Assembly: GCA_964429355.1 (NCBI GenBank)
Contig: CAYSCH010000146.1
Span: forward strand, 1 to 20,478
Length of the DNA stretch: 20,478 bases
Origin: JAAYAY01 sp964429355
Lineage (GTDB): Bacteria > Planctomycetota > Planctomycetia > Pirellulales > Thermoguttaceae
Reading direction: 5' to 3'
A model generated the notes under the pieces. It worked only from the letters and a program-made list of their open reading frames with translations, had not been told where the DNA came from and ran no database searches. The first letter of the stretch is position 1; each line of letters opens with the position of its first letter. Made by a program: the position numbers and the translations under genes. This document shows positions 1 through 7,640 of this stretch, one piece after another.

Positions 1-70
1 CCTTTTCCGATGCGAGCAGGCCACAGGGTAGGAAGAGAAACAGGATGGGAACGGCGCGTCGGTGGATCAT
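1..70 (-). CDS. N-terminal fragment of an exported protein of unknown function
   Basis: A minus-strand reading frame opens with ATG at 70-68 and runs off the left window edge, giving 23 visible residues. They read as a signal peptide: a basic start (MIHRRA), a hydrophobic core (VPILFLFLPCGLLA) and a small-residue exit (AS). The ATG overlaps the TGA stop of the upstream DUF4380 gene in an ATGA arrangement, and a Shine-Dalgarno-like GAGGT lies about 6 bases before it, inside the end of that gene. Both features support translational coupling and membership of the same operon. The mature domain lies outside the window, so no function can be assigned. That a gene starts here is fairly well supported. 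Confidence 0.7.
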   Translation of the reverse strand, partial: MIHRRAVPILFLFLPCGLLASEK

Positions 71-1435
71 TTTCTTACCTCGTCAGTGACAATGTCTGCG
101 GTTGCCAGGCATCCACAACTTCGGCCGGATACGTCGTCGACGATCAGGCTCACGGTCGTTGTCTCTTTCGGTGGTGCGGCAAGTGTTTCGGCCAACACCA
201 GTGGTCGCTCCGGCGAGACCTCTCGTTCAAAAACCGCCTGGCCGAGCCGGTTCCCGGCGTCGTCGCAGTACGCGAGCCGGGCGGTTCCTCGGCAGAAGAC
301 GCCAAAGCGCCCCGCCACGGCCGCCTGACCGTCCTTCACGGTTGCTGTCAGCGGTTCGCAGATCACGCCCGCCTCGGTGCAATCCAGAATCGGGTAGTCG
401 CCGCCAAGAGCGGCCGCGTACCACTCGTAGCCAAAGGTGTACGACTGGCCCGGAGCAAGCTGGGCGAAGGGGCTTATGAGTTCGGTTTCGAGGAAGAAGG
501 GAAAGGTCTTCGAGTCGGTTTGAGCCGCCTTCGGTCCGTACGGCCCGTGATGCCAGACCTCGACCGACGCCTGATCGGGATACTCCTTCTCGGGGTAATA
601 CGGGAAACGTTCCACCAAGACGCAGCCGGCGGAACCGTGGACCGTGGCGACCCAGCCCGCGGCGCAGTCGACGCCGATTTTGCCCATCTTCCGTTCATAA
701 TGGGCCACAACCGTCTTGCCCCGCGGATCGAGCGTAAAGGAGCTGTGATCCTCCGGACCTCGCATGATGTTGTAGCCTTTGGGATAGATGCTGCCCGGCC
801 GGATCGGGCAGTAGACCCGCATGTTCTGATCGTAGCCGTCGCCCGAACGATCGGCCGCGTTGTGTTGCATAACCGACCAGATGCCCCAGTGCCGCGGTTT
901 CGTGTCGACATTGGTCATCGTCGCGTCCACTCGGACGCGGCTTGTGCCGGGGAAGAGCCGGATCTCGCGTGAAAAGCGGATGCCACTCCGGGGATCGTCC
1001 TGGCTGACCAGACGGATCGCGGCCAGATCGCCGCTTGCCTCGAGAATCGTTCCCGTGTGGGGGCTGCCGTCCAGAATGGGATCGGGAGGCCCGTCCCACA
1101 TTCCGGGAATGCCCCGTCCTTGCGGAGCAGGCCAGAGTTTTTCTCCGCCGTAGTTGAGCCACTCCCCTTCGGGCCCGACACCGGTAGGCGGCGGCGATCG
1201 GCCGGCCAGGTCGCCATTGACGAACAGGTACTCATAGTCGTCGAGCTTGATCTGGATGACGCGGCCGCCGATTTCGGGAACCACCTGGAGTTCGATCAGG
1301 CCGTTGGACAGCCGCAGTGAACNNNNNNNNNNAACGCCAACCCCGGTAGCTGGATGGTTCTGCCGTCTGGGCACAGAGGCTCTTGCAGACACACGCGACC
1401 AGCAGCAGCCCCAGGTACAGTTTCGTTCTTGCCAT
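67..1435 (-). CDS. Secreted DUF4380 family protein, interrupted by an assembly gap
   Basis: An exported protein of about 450 residues. The start is ATG at 1435: its first residues (MARTKLYLGLLLVAC...) form a signal peptide, and AGGGTG lies upstream. A 10-N gap at 1323-1332 separates this start from the body, which lies in a different frame and begins SLRLSNGLIELQVVPEIGGR. The LSNG-IEL-VPEIGGR and NYGGEKLWPAPQG signatures are those I associate with DUF4380, a family thought to share the galactose-mutarotase-like beta-sandwich fold. That suggests carbohydrate binding or epimerase-like chemistry, but no enzymatic activity is proven. The gene sits 32 bases downstream of the DUF5107-TPR gene and overlaps the next gene by 4 bases, so it is mid-operon. 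The frame break is most simply a wrong gap length: joining the flanks restores the frame only if the missing length is a multiple of three. A lipobox-like LVAC at residues 12-15 is possible but very close to the N-terminus. Confidence 0.8.
1323..1332. other. Assembly gap (10 N)
   Basis: Ten unresolved bases inside the DUF4380 gene. The coding frame before the gap (from ATG 1435) and after it differ by one phase, so ten is not the true number of missing bases if the gene is intact. One base on the upstream side and two on the downstream side complete a codon when the gap is 0, 3, 6 and so on. A gap of zero would give a single Cys codon there. Confidence 0.98.
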
Positions 1436-1467
1436 GAAAGCACCCTTCGACAGAATTCGGAATTGAC

Positions 1468-4400
1468 CTACCGTTTTGCGTCCGTCTGATCAGACGACTC
1501 GGCCAAGTACCTTGCCCAGATCATCCCCGGACGCTCCTTCAGGGCCGTTTCGAACCAGTGCCTGGCGTTGCCGGAGTCTTGCTCCGCCAAGGCCGCCAGC
1601 CCTCTCAAATAGGCGGCCTCCGCCGAGCGATGCGCGACTCGCTCGTTAGGTGTATTCTCGCCGCCGAACTTGGCGTAGGCATCGACGACTTCCGGCTCAT
1701 CGAGGGCAGCGATGGCTGCCGACAGTCTTTGCTTCTGGTACTCTGAGCCCTCTACGTCTCCCAACTCGCGACATGCAAGCAGGCGATAGTAGTTCATTTC
1801 GCCGTCGGCAACGCGGCCCTCCAGTGCTTTGTGAAGAGCCGTCTCGGCTTCCTTGGCCTTGCCGGCGGCCCGGTATCCAATCGCCGTGTAGTAGTAGATC
1901 TTCGGGCCCTGGCCCGCATCGCCGGGGCGGCCGGCCTGCAGGTTCTCGGGATACGTGTTCGCCAGTCGGAGATCTTCCAGCGCCCCGTCGGCTCTGCCGG
2001 CTTTGAGATGTGCCAGGCCGCGCAAGAGGCAGGCGTCGACGAAGGGCTGATGCAATGCTGCGGCGCCTTCCCAGACATGAAATCGCCTGGTGGTCAGGAT
2101 ATCCAGCGCCTTGTCATACTGGCCCGTCTCGTTGTAGAGATAGGCCAAGCGCAGCATGGTCGGATCGCTCTTCCGCACCGTCTCCAAACGGCCTTCCAGC
2201 CGTGCCAGACGCTGGCGGGCGTCCAGGCCCGTCTTTTCGAACAGCTTGTCCAACTCGATCACGCAGGCCACGTTCTGCGGATCGGCCTGGATCGCCGCCT
2301 CGTAGCGGGCGATTGCCGTTTCGCGTTTCTCAGGCGCCCGGCCGTAGGCGAACCCCAGGTTGCGCAGGGCCAGTCCATGGTCACGTTGGAGCGAGACAGC
2401 CTTCTCCCAGGCCGAGATGCCTCGCTCGCGCTGTTCGAGATAGTAGCACAGATCTCCCAGATAGTACCACGTGTTTGCTCGGGACGGACACAACTCGCTC
2501 GCCGCGGAAAGGACCTGCAGCGTTTCGTGCCGGAACGGGAAGCAGTAGTCGGTCGGCATGGCGGCAGCCCGGTCGAACAGGGCTCGCGCCTTTTCGGTGT
2601 CGCCGAGATTCCGATGGTGATATCCGATATAGTAGAGCACGAGCGGACTGGCGTAGGGACCCGCGGAATCCTCCGCCTGAGCGAGAATCGCCAGGGCCTC
2701 TTCCGTCGCACCCAGTTTGCCGTAGTCGGTCACGACCTCCAGCATCTGCTGCAGCTTGTCGCCACGATCGTGCTCCATGGCCTTCAATGCCGAGCCCGCC
2801 TTGCCCTGCAGGAAGCAACGTTCGGCGACCGACCAGACGTCGAGCGGGTCGAATTCCACGGCCCGATCGAGTTCGGCTTCGGCCTCTCCGGGCCGTCCCA
2901 GCTTGCGGAGGATGTAGGCCTTGATGGTCCGCGCCTTGCTGGATCGGGCTCCCACGTCCAACGCGTTATCGATCAGTTCCAACGCCCGGGCATAGTCCCC
3001 GTGAAGGCAGCGGATATGGGCCAATTCCGTATAGCCGGCACGCTGGAACTCGTCGCGCCAGACGGCTTTCCAGAGTTCGTCTTCGGCTTCTTTCAATTTG
3101 CCCTGCTCTTTGAGGACGATTCCCAGATAGTAATGCGGCTCGGCGTCCTTGGCTCGCATGTAGTTTCGCGTCGTCCGTGCCACCGCCCGTCGCAAGTGCT
3201 CTTCCGCCTCGGTGAACTTCGCCTGCCGGGCCAGGCGAATCCCGACGACCGTGTTGACTCGCAGGTCGGACGGGTCGCGTCGCAGGGCTTCCTGGTAATA
3301 CGGCATGGGATCGACAATCCCGTTATGGAATTGCTCCAGCCGCAAACCGACCAGGTACAGCTCTTCCACCGACTTGTACTCGGCCGGCGGTTTCGGGTTC
3401 TCCACAATCTCGGGGAGTGGCTTTTCTTCAACGACCACGGGCGTGTATCGTACCAACTCCCGACCGTCCGGCCCGATCAGCATGCCCGTGATCTGCTGAT
3501 CTTTCACTTGGGCGTCGATCGGAATGACTTTCACATAGGGCGTGTTGGGATCGATGTCGATCGTTTCGGAGAAGGTTTTGTCGCCATGCTTCAGCACCAC
3601 CTTGGCGCCGTCCACGTCGGCCGTCGTGTTGAATCCCAGAAAGACCTTATCGGGGCCGCGTCGCTCGAGGTTGATGGCGGCGTCGAGATTCGCGTTCTTC
3701 ACGCCGCCGATCTTCTTGATCGGGTACCAGTACTGCTTGCACGATCGGGTCTCGTAGGGAGAGATCCAACTGTAGTCGGGCTGGTTGTCCGAGTAGGCCC
3801 CGACCATCAGTTCCAGGTAGGGACCGTCGTGATCGGTCAGCACCTTGTCCCAGACGAATCCGCCCGGATTGTTGCCCCACAGAAAGAACTTCTTGCCGCA
3901 CACGATGTGGTGGTTGGCCACGTGCATGGTCCCCATCTGCCGCCCGTGATCGTAGCCTGCTAGAAAGTCGTTGTCCGGATCAATGGCAAAGATGGAACGG
4001 TGGTCCGAGGTAAAGTTCTTCCACCAGCTCAGGTCGGCAATCTCGTCGATGGCGACGTTCGGGCGTCCCATGGGAAAGGGCGTGAAGTAGTTCTTGTGAT
4101 GGTCGGCCCCCACGCGGCAGGACGGCGGAAACAGGACCTGGTAGTCTTCACCGCAGTGCACGGAGACGTTGGCCCAGTAGAGCATCGACTCGATGTAGGA
4201 CTGCCGGTTCATGAAGCGGCAATCGGCTTCCAGGTAGGAACGGCCCGGCCGCATCGTCAGTCCGATCGACCATTTCATCCGCTGCCGGATCTCCGTTTCC
4301 CCGATCCAGACGGTCTTGCTCCCGTCGGCGTTCTCCCGGATCGTGTAGTCAACCGGCATGAACGTGGTAGCCCGGTGGTGGTGTGGGAAGTTCCATTCGA

Positions 4401-4833
4401 CGCCCCCCGAGGTCCACGCTCCCAGCATGCCGATCAAGGCCGGCTTGATGACCGACTGGCGGTAGAAGATCTCGAAACCGCTGTCCTTGTCCGTGAAACT
4501 GAACAGTCTGCCGCCAATCTCCGGCAGCAGCGACATGCTCAGATACTCGTTCTCCAGCATCAGGGCCTTGTACTGTCTGTCCTCTTTCGTGTCGTGGAGA
4601 ACGTCCCCGAGCGGATAGGGATAGACCCGGCCTTGGGCCCCCTGGTAGACCCGTCCCGTGTAGAAGATCGGGTTCTTGTCGAAGGGGCCCGGGGCATACG
4701 TGGGGATCGTGATCGTTTCCTCCCACGCCCGGGCGGGCGATTGCTCGCCGGCGGCCGATTTCACAGCGGCCGCCGGCAGCCCGAGAATGGTCAACAAGAG
4801 CAAGGAGCCTTCAGCGAGTCTGGTGCAGGTCAT
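1468..4833 (-). CDS. Secreted DUF5107 domain protein with C-terminal TPR repeats
   Basis: A 1121-residue exported protein. Residues 1-28 form a signal peptide (hydrophobic LLLLTILGLPAAAV). Residues about 38-340 match DUF5107: LPEIGGRLFSFTDKDSG at 103-119, then GGVEWNFPHHH at 143-153. From memory this family belongs with galactose-mutarotase-like folds and occurs N-terminal to TPR arrays in Planctomycetota and Bacteroidota. A beta-rich linker follows (about 380-480). Tetratricopeptide repeats then run from about 490 to the end, with regular A/G-Y/L...A...P spacing such as AEEHLRRAVAR, AEAELDRAVEFDP and AIARYEAAIQADP. The ATG at 4833 is preceded by AGGA about 8 bases upstream. It lies between the XylR-like regulator (180 bases upstream) and the DUF4380 gene (32 bases downstream), suggesting a sugar-regulated periplasmic or surface role. 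The TPR part probably mediates protein contacts. The substrate is unknown. Confidence 0.88.
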   Translation of the reverse strand: MTCTRLAEGSLLLLTILGLPAAAVKSAAGEQSPARAWEETITIPTYAPGPFDKNPIFYTGRVYQGAQGRVYPYPLGDVLHDTKEDRQYKALMLENEYLSMSLLPEIGGRLFSFTDKDSGFEIFYRQSVIKPALIGMLGAWTSGGVEWNFPHHHRATTFMPVDYTIRENADGSKTVWIGETEIRQRMKWSIGLTMRPGRSYLEADCRFMNRQSYIESMLYWANVSVHCGEDYQVLFPPSCRVGADHHKNYFTPFPMGRPNVAIDEIADLSWWKNFTSDHRSIFAIDPDNDFLAGYDHGRQMGTMHVANHHIVCGKKFFLWGNNPGGFVWDKVLTDHDGPYLELMVGAYSDNQPDYSWISPYETRSCKQYWYPIKKIGGVKNANLDAAINLERRGPDKVFLGFNTTADVDGAKVVLKHGDKTFSETIDIDPNTPYVKVIPIDAQVKDQQITGMLIGPDGRELVRYTPVVVEEKPLPEIVENPKPPAEYKSVEELYLVGLRLEQFHNGIVDPMPYYQEALRRDPSDLRVNTVVGIRLARQAKFTEAEEHLRRAVARTTRNYMRAKDAEPHYYLGIVLKEQGKLKEAEDELWKAVWRDEFQRAGYTELAHIRCLHGDYARALELIDNALDVGARSSKARTIKAYILRKLGRPGEAEAELDRAVEFDPLDVWSVAERCFLQGKAGSALKAMEHDRGDKLQQMLEVVTDYGKLGATEEALAILAQAEDSAGPYASPLVLYYIGYHHRNLGDTEKARALFDRAAAMPTDYCFPFRHETLQVLSAASELCPSRANTWYYLGDLCYYLEQRERGISAWEKAVSLQRDHGLALRNLGFAYGRAPEKRETAIARYEAAIQADPQNVACVIELDKLFEKTGLDARQRLARLEGRLETVRKSDPTMLRLAYLYNETGQYDKALDILTTRRFHVWEGAAALHQPFVDACLLRGLAHLKAGRADGALEDLRLANTYPENLQAGRPGDAGQGPKIYYYTAIGYRAAGKAKEAETALHKALEGRVADGEMNYYRLLACRELGDVEGSEYQKQRLSAAIAALDEPEVVDAYAKFGGENTPNERVAHRSAEAAYLRGLAALAEQDSGNARHWFETALKERPGMIWARYLAESSDQTDAKR

Positions 4834-4952
4834 TGGCTGGTTCCTGGCGTGAAGAGCGAGAGGGGGGCCGTCGAAGGTCTATCGTCACGAAAGCCCGTCT
4901 GCCGGTCAAGGACCGTTTGGGCCAATCGTTGTAGCAATTCGCTCACCGGTGG

Positions 4953-4973
4953 GCGACACCTGCCGGGTGTCGC
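4953..4973. repeat. Perfect 8-bp hairpin between regulator and DUF5107 gene
   Basis: GCGACACC (4953-4960) and GGTGTCGC (4966-4973) are exact inverted repeats around a 5-base loop. The hairpin starts about 40 bases after the regulator stop and lies about 120 bases before the DUF5107 start. No T-run follows on the minus strand, so it is not a classical intrinsic terminator. It could be an RNA-processing or attenuating hairpin, an operator for the neighbouring regulator, or one copy of a dispersed palindromic repeat. Confidence 0.5.
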
Positions 4974-5013
4974 AATTGCCAACGAACTCGGGTTTCACCC
5001 AGGGCGCAGATCG

Positions 5014-6210
5014 TCACCGTCCCGCCCGATCGGTGCCATACTCGCGGCGAAATTGCCCCGGCGTCGTGCCGAACTGGGCCTTGAAGACGGCCCCCAGCGA
5101 CTCCTGGTGCTGGAATCCGCTCCGGCGTGCAACAACTGCCAAAGGAAGATCCGTGCCGGCCAGAAGTTCCCTGGCCCGATCCAGACGGATGCGGAGGATT
5201 TCGTCGTGGATCGAGCGCTGGAACACATCGCGAAACCGCCGTTTGAGCGTGCTGTACGAAACGCCCGTGTGCCGCACCACGTCGGCCACCCCAATCCCTT
5301 CACAGGCACGATCGCGAATGAACCGCACGGCCGCGGCCAGATCGGTGTCGTTGATGGCCAGAATATCCGTCGATCGACGGACGATGACCTCCGTTGGCTG
5401 CCAGAGCAATTCCCGCTCCGGCGGTGGCTCACCCTGCATCATCCGGTCGAGCACCGCGGCCGCCTGATAGCCGATTTGCGCGTAACCGGGATCGACACTG
5501 GAAAGCACTGGGTCGGAGATCTCGCACAGCGATTCGTCGTTGTCGACTCCCAGCACCACCACGTTCTCGGGGACGGCAACTCCGACTCGGCGGCACGCGT
5601 CGAGCACTCGTTGACCGGCCAGGTCGTTGCAGGCCAGGATCGCGCTTGGTTTGGGCAACCCGCGAACGAAGTTCGCCAGGCGTTCCCGTTCGGCCTCGGC
5701 GTACCACGGGGCAGTCTCCTGCCTGGGCAGGTGGTAAACATGGCAGCGGTATCCGGCCGCCTGGACGAACTCGACAAAGGCCTCTTCCCTCAGGCAGGCC
5801 CACCGCCGCCCCTGGATTCCGCAGTACGCAAACTCTCGGAAGCCGCGGTCAAGGAAATGCTCGATGGCCAGTCGGGCGATTGCCGGGTTGCTGACTCGCA
5901 CACCGGCAATCTTGGGATGAAGGAAGTCGTCGAGCACGTCGACGACCGGAATGGACATTCCCGCCAGGATCTCGGCCACCTCCGCGCTCCGCACCCGCGT
6001 GATCAGCCCGTCGCCCCGCCAACGCCGCAGCCAATCCGGCAACCCGGCCTGCATGTGTCCCGGCTCGTGATACAGGGCCCATGGGCCACACTCCCGCGCG
6101 TAACGGGCGATTCCCCTTAAGATCTGCCGCCCGCTGGCCATCGATGTTTCGATCACCAGTGCCACGCGCCGCCGAGATCCTGCCTCCACTCGTTTCGATC
6201 TGTGAGCCAT
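5014..6210 (-). CDS. XylR-like transcriptional regulator (LacI-type sensor + AraC-type HTH)
   Basis: A cytoplasmic DNA-binding regulator of about 398 residues. The N-terminal two thirds (about 15-275) resemble a periplasmic-binding-protein-like sensor of the LacI/XylR class: RVALVIETSMASGRQILRGI at the start, then PSAILACNDLAGQRVLDACR, and VVVLGVDNDESLCEISDPVLSSV. The last 100 residues carry two AraC-type helix-turn-helix motifs: VADVVRHTGVSYSTLKRRFRD and LAVVARRSGFQHQESLGAVF, followed by the family's GTTPGQFRREYG. This order is that of planctomycetal and E. coli XylR-type activators that bind a sugar. The ATG at 6210 is preferred over upstream in-frame starts because GGGA lies 7-8 bases before it and the length then matches the family. 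It is followed on the same strand by the DUF5107 and DUF4380 genes, its probable targets. It diverges from the SGNH hydrolase gene. The ligand is not identifiable; xylose should not be assumed. Confidence 0.9.
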   Translation of the reverse strand: MAHRSKRVEAGSRRRVALVIETSMASGRQILRGIARYARECGPWALYHEPGHMQAGLPDWLRRWRGDGLITRVRSAEVAEILAGMSIPVVDVLDDFLHPKIAGVRVSNPAIARLAIEHFLDRGFREFAYCGIQGRRWACLREEAFVEFVQAAGYRCHVYHLPRQETAPWYAEAERERLANFVRGLPKPSAILACNDLAGQRVLDACRRVGVAVPENVVVLGVDNDESLCEISDPVLSSVDPGYAQIGYQAAAVLDRMMQGEPPPERELLWQPTEVIVRRSTDILAINDTDLAAAVRFIRDRACEGIGVADVVRHTGVSYSTLKRRFRDVFQRSIHDEILRIRLDRARELLAGTDLPLAVVARRSGFQHQESLGAVFKAQFGTTPGQFRREYGTDRAGR

Positions 6211-6246
6211 CGGCATTTCCCAGGGCAATTTCCAACAGGTCCACCA

Positions 6247-6276
6247 ATTATGGGCGCCGCAGGGCCAGTTCTGCAA
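6247..6276 (-). promoter_or_regulatory. Possible sigma-70-type promoter for the XylR-like regulator
   Basis: On the minus strand TTGCAG (6276-6271) and CATAAT (6252-6247) are separated by 18 bases. The -10 matches 5 of 6 consensus positions and the -35 only 3. It would start transcription near 6240, about 30 bases before the ATG. Planctomycetal promoters are poorly characterised, so this is only a candidate. Confidence 0.3.
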
Positions 6277-6286
6277 TAATGAGAAC

Positions 6287-6329
6287 CGAGTTGTCGTCGC
6301 GGCCGAACTCGCCCCACCGTAGCCGAACT
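6287..6329. promoter_or_regulatory. Possible operator: inverted and direct repeats in the divergent intergenic region
   Basis: The 202-base region between the regulator and the SGNH hydrolase holds CGAGTT (6287-6292) paired with AACTCG (6306-6311) as an inverted repeat. It also holds two copies of GCCGAACT (6302-6309 and 6322-6329) exactly 20 bases apart, which puts them on the same helix face. Direct repeats at two-turn spacing suit a dimeric AraC-type activator. Short repeats like these also arise by chance in GC-rich DNA. Confidence 0.25.
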
Positions 6330-6412
6330 GGCCAGGGTCTGGAAGGCGCATTGCGGCCAAAGCCTGGCGGCTTCAGCTACATTGTGCCAACTTCACATCA
6401 GGGACCCGAACC

Positions 6413-7378
6413 ATGAAAAAATGGCGACTCGCCGCATTGCTTCTCGTGGGCGGACTGTTGGTTTCTTTCGTCCTGGTCCATCGCTACCTGCAGTATGCTC
6501 GCCCCATCGGCACCGGCCCTGCCGGACCGCCAGTTCCTCGCGAAGCGTTCGCGGACGTCTGGAGCCAGCAGGAGATCCTGCTCCTGGGCGTGGGAGACAG
6601 CGTAACGGCCGGGTTCGGCGTCGATCAGGCCCACAGCTATTTCGCCCTGCTCGCGCAGAATCCCGAAGACGAATATCCCCAGATGCAGGGCCGATGCCTG
6701 TCGGCCGTGTTTCCCAACCTGAAAAAGCAGAACCTGGCCGTCTCGGGCAGCACTTCGCTGCAGCACCTGCAACACCTCCAGGAGCGATTGCCGACCCAGA
6801 CGCCGGACGTGCGCGGGATCATTGTGATGACCAGCGGCGGAAACGACCTGATTCACGACTACGGCCGCTCGCCGCCGCGGGAAGGAGCCATGTACGGCGC
6901 TACGATGGAACAAGCCCGCCCCTGGATCGCCAACTTCCGCACGCGGCTCCATCGCATGCTCGATCTCCTCGATGAGCGATTCCCGGGTGGTTGCGACGTG
7001 TTCCTGGCCGACATCTACGATCCGTCGGACGGGGTCGGCGATGCGGCCAACGCGGGGCTGCCTCCCTGGCCGGACGCCCTGGAGATCCTTGCCGAGTACA
7101 ATGCCATCATCCACCAGGCCGCCCGAGACCGGGAGAACGTGCACGTGGTTCCCATGTACGACACATTTCTGGGGCACGGGATTCACTGCACGAACTGGTG
7201 GCGAAGTGTGTACCGCAAAGAAGATCCCCATTACTGGTATGGAACCAACCTGGAAGACCCCAACCCTCGCGGCTACGATGCCCTGCGCCGGATCTTTCTG
7301 CTCGAGATGGTTGCCCTATCCGAACGATTCCGAACGGGAAGCACTTGCGACGAGTCGTCCAAGAATGCTCTGCCGTAA
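6413..7378 (+). CDS. Membrane-anchored SGNH/GDSL-like hydrolase
   Basis: A 321-residue protein of the SGNH hydrolase type, a family of esterases, lipases and deacetylases acting on acyl or carbohydrate esters. Residues 7-22 are a hydrophobic signal anchor after MKKWR, so the catalytic domain should face the periplasm. Block I is GVGDSVTAGFG with nucleophile Ser63. The Gly/Asn oxyanion elements are NLAVSGS (107-113) and TSGGND (140-145, Asn144). The usual C-terminal Asp-x-x-His block is not clear: the expected DGxHPN region reads NLEDPNPRGYDA (279-290), with Asp282 where His is expected. His255 and His258 (GHGIHC) are nearby alternatives. It is the only plus-strand gene in the window and diverges from the XylR-like gene. 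The ATG has only a weak GGGA upstream. The substrate is unknown. Confidence 0.85.
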   Translation: MKKWRLAALLLVGGLLVSFVLVHRYLQYARPIGTGPAGPPVPREAFADVWSQQEILLLGVGDSVTAGFGVDQAHSYFALLAQNPEDEYPQMQGRCLSAVFPNLKKQNLAVSGSTSLQHLQHLQERLPTQTPDVRGIIVMTSGGNDLIHDYGRSPPREGAMYGATMEQARPWIANFRTRLHRMLDLLDERFPGGCDVFLADIYDPSDGVGDAANAGLPPWPDALEILAEYNAIIHQAARDRENVHVVPMYDTFLGHGIHCTNWWRSVYRKEDPHYWYGTNLEDPNPRGYDALRRIFLLEMVALSERFRTGSTCDESSKNALP

Positions 7379-7520
7379 ATGCAGGACAAGATTGCATCCT
7401 CTCCTGATAGCAGACCTGTCCCGCGCCGGTTCCATGATCCATCAACCTTCGGCAGAATGACGATGCGAAAACTACTCCAACCCCGCTGCCGACCGCCGCG
7501 ATTCTCGTTTCGATGAGACC

Positions 7521-7536
7521 TCCGCATTTCTGCGGA
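7521..7536. terminator. Weak hairpin between convergent genes
   Basis: TCCGCA and TGCGGA form a 6-bp stem with a 4-base loop, in the 262-base space between the convergent SGNH hydrolase and isomerase-like genes. No T-run follows on either strand, so a terminator role rests mainly on position. Nothing else was recognised in this intergenic stretch. Confidence 0.25.
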
Positions 7537-7640
7537 AGACGGACCGAGCAATCTCGACACGAGTTCTGGGGACGGCACGGAACGAAGAAAGGGTTTGCGG
7601 TGTCCGCTGCACGCTGACCTGCGTCGGGATCCTGCGAGTC

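Noticed and set aside
1379..1393. Lipobox (LVAC) in the DUF4380 protein
   Set aside because: Cys15 would leave a signal of only 14 residues. An ordinary signal peptide is at least as likely, so lipoprotein status is not claimed.
6211..6360. N-terminal extension of the XylR-like regulator to 6360
   Set aside because: The added 50 residues have no family similarity and cover the likely promoter. ATG 6210 has better ribosome site spacing.
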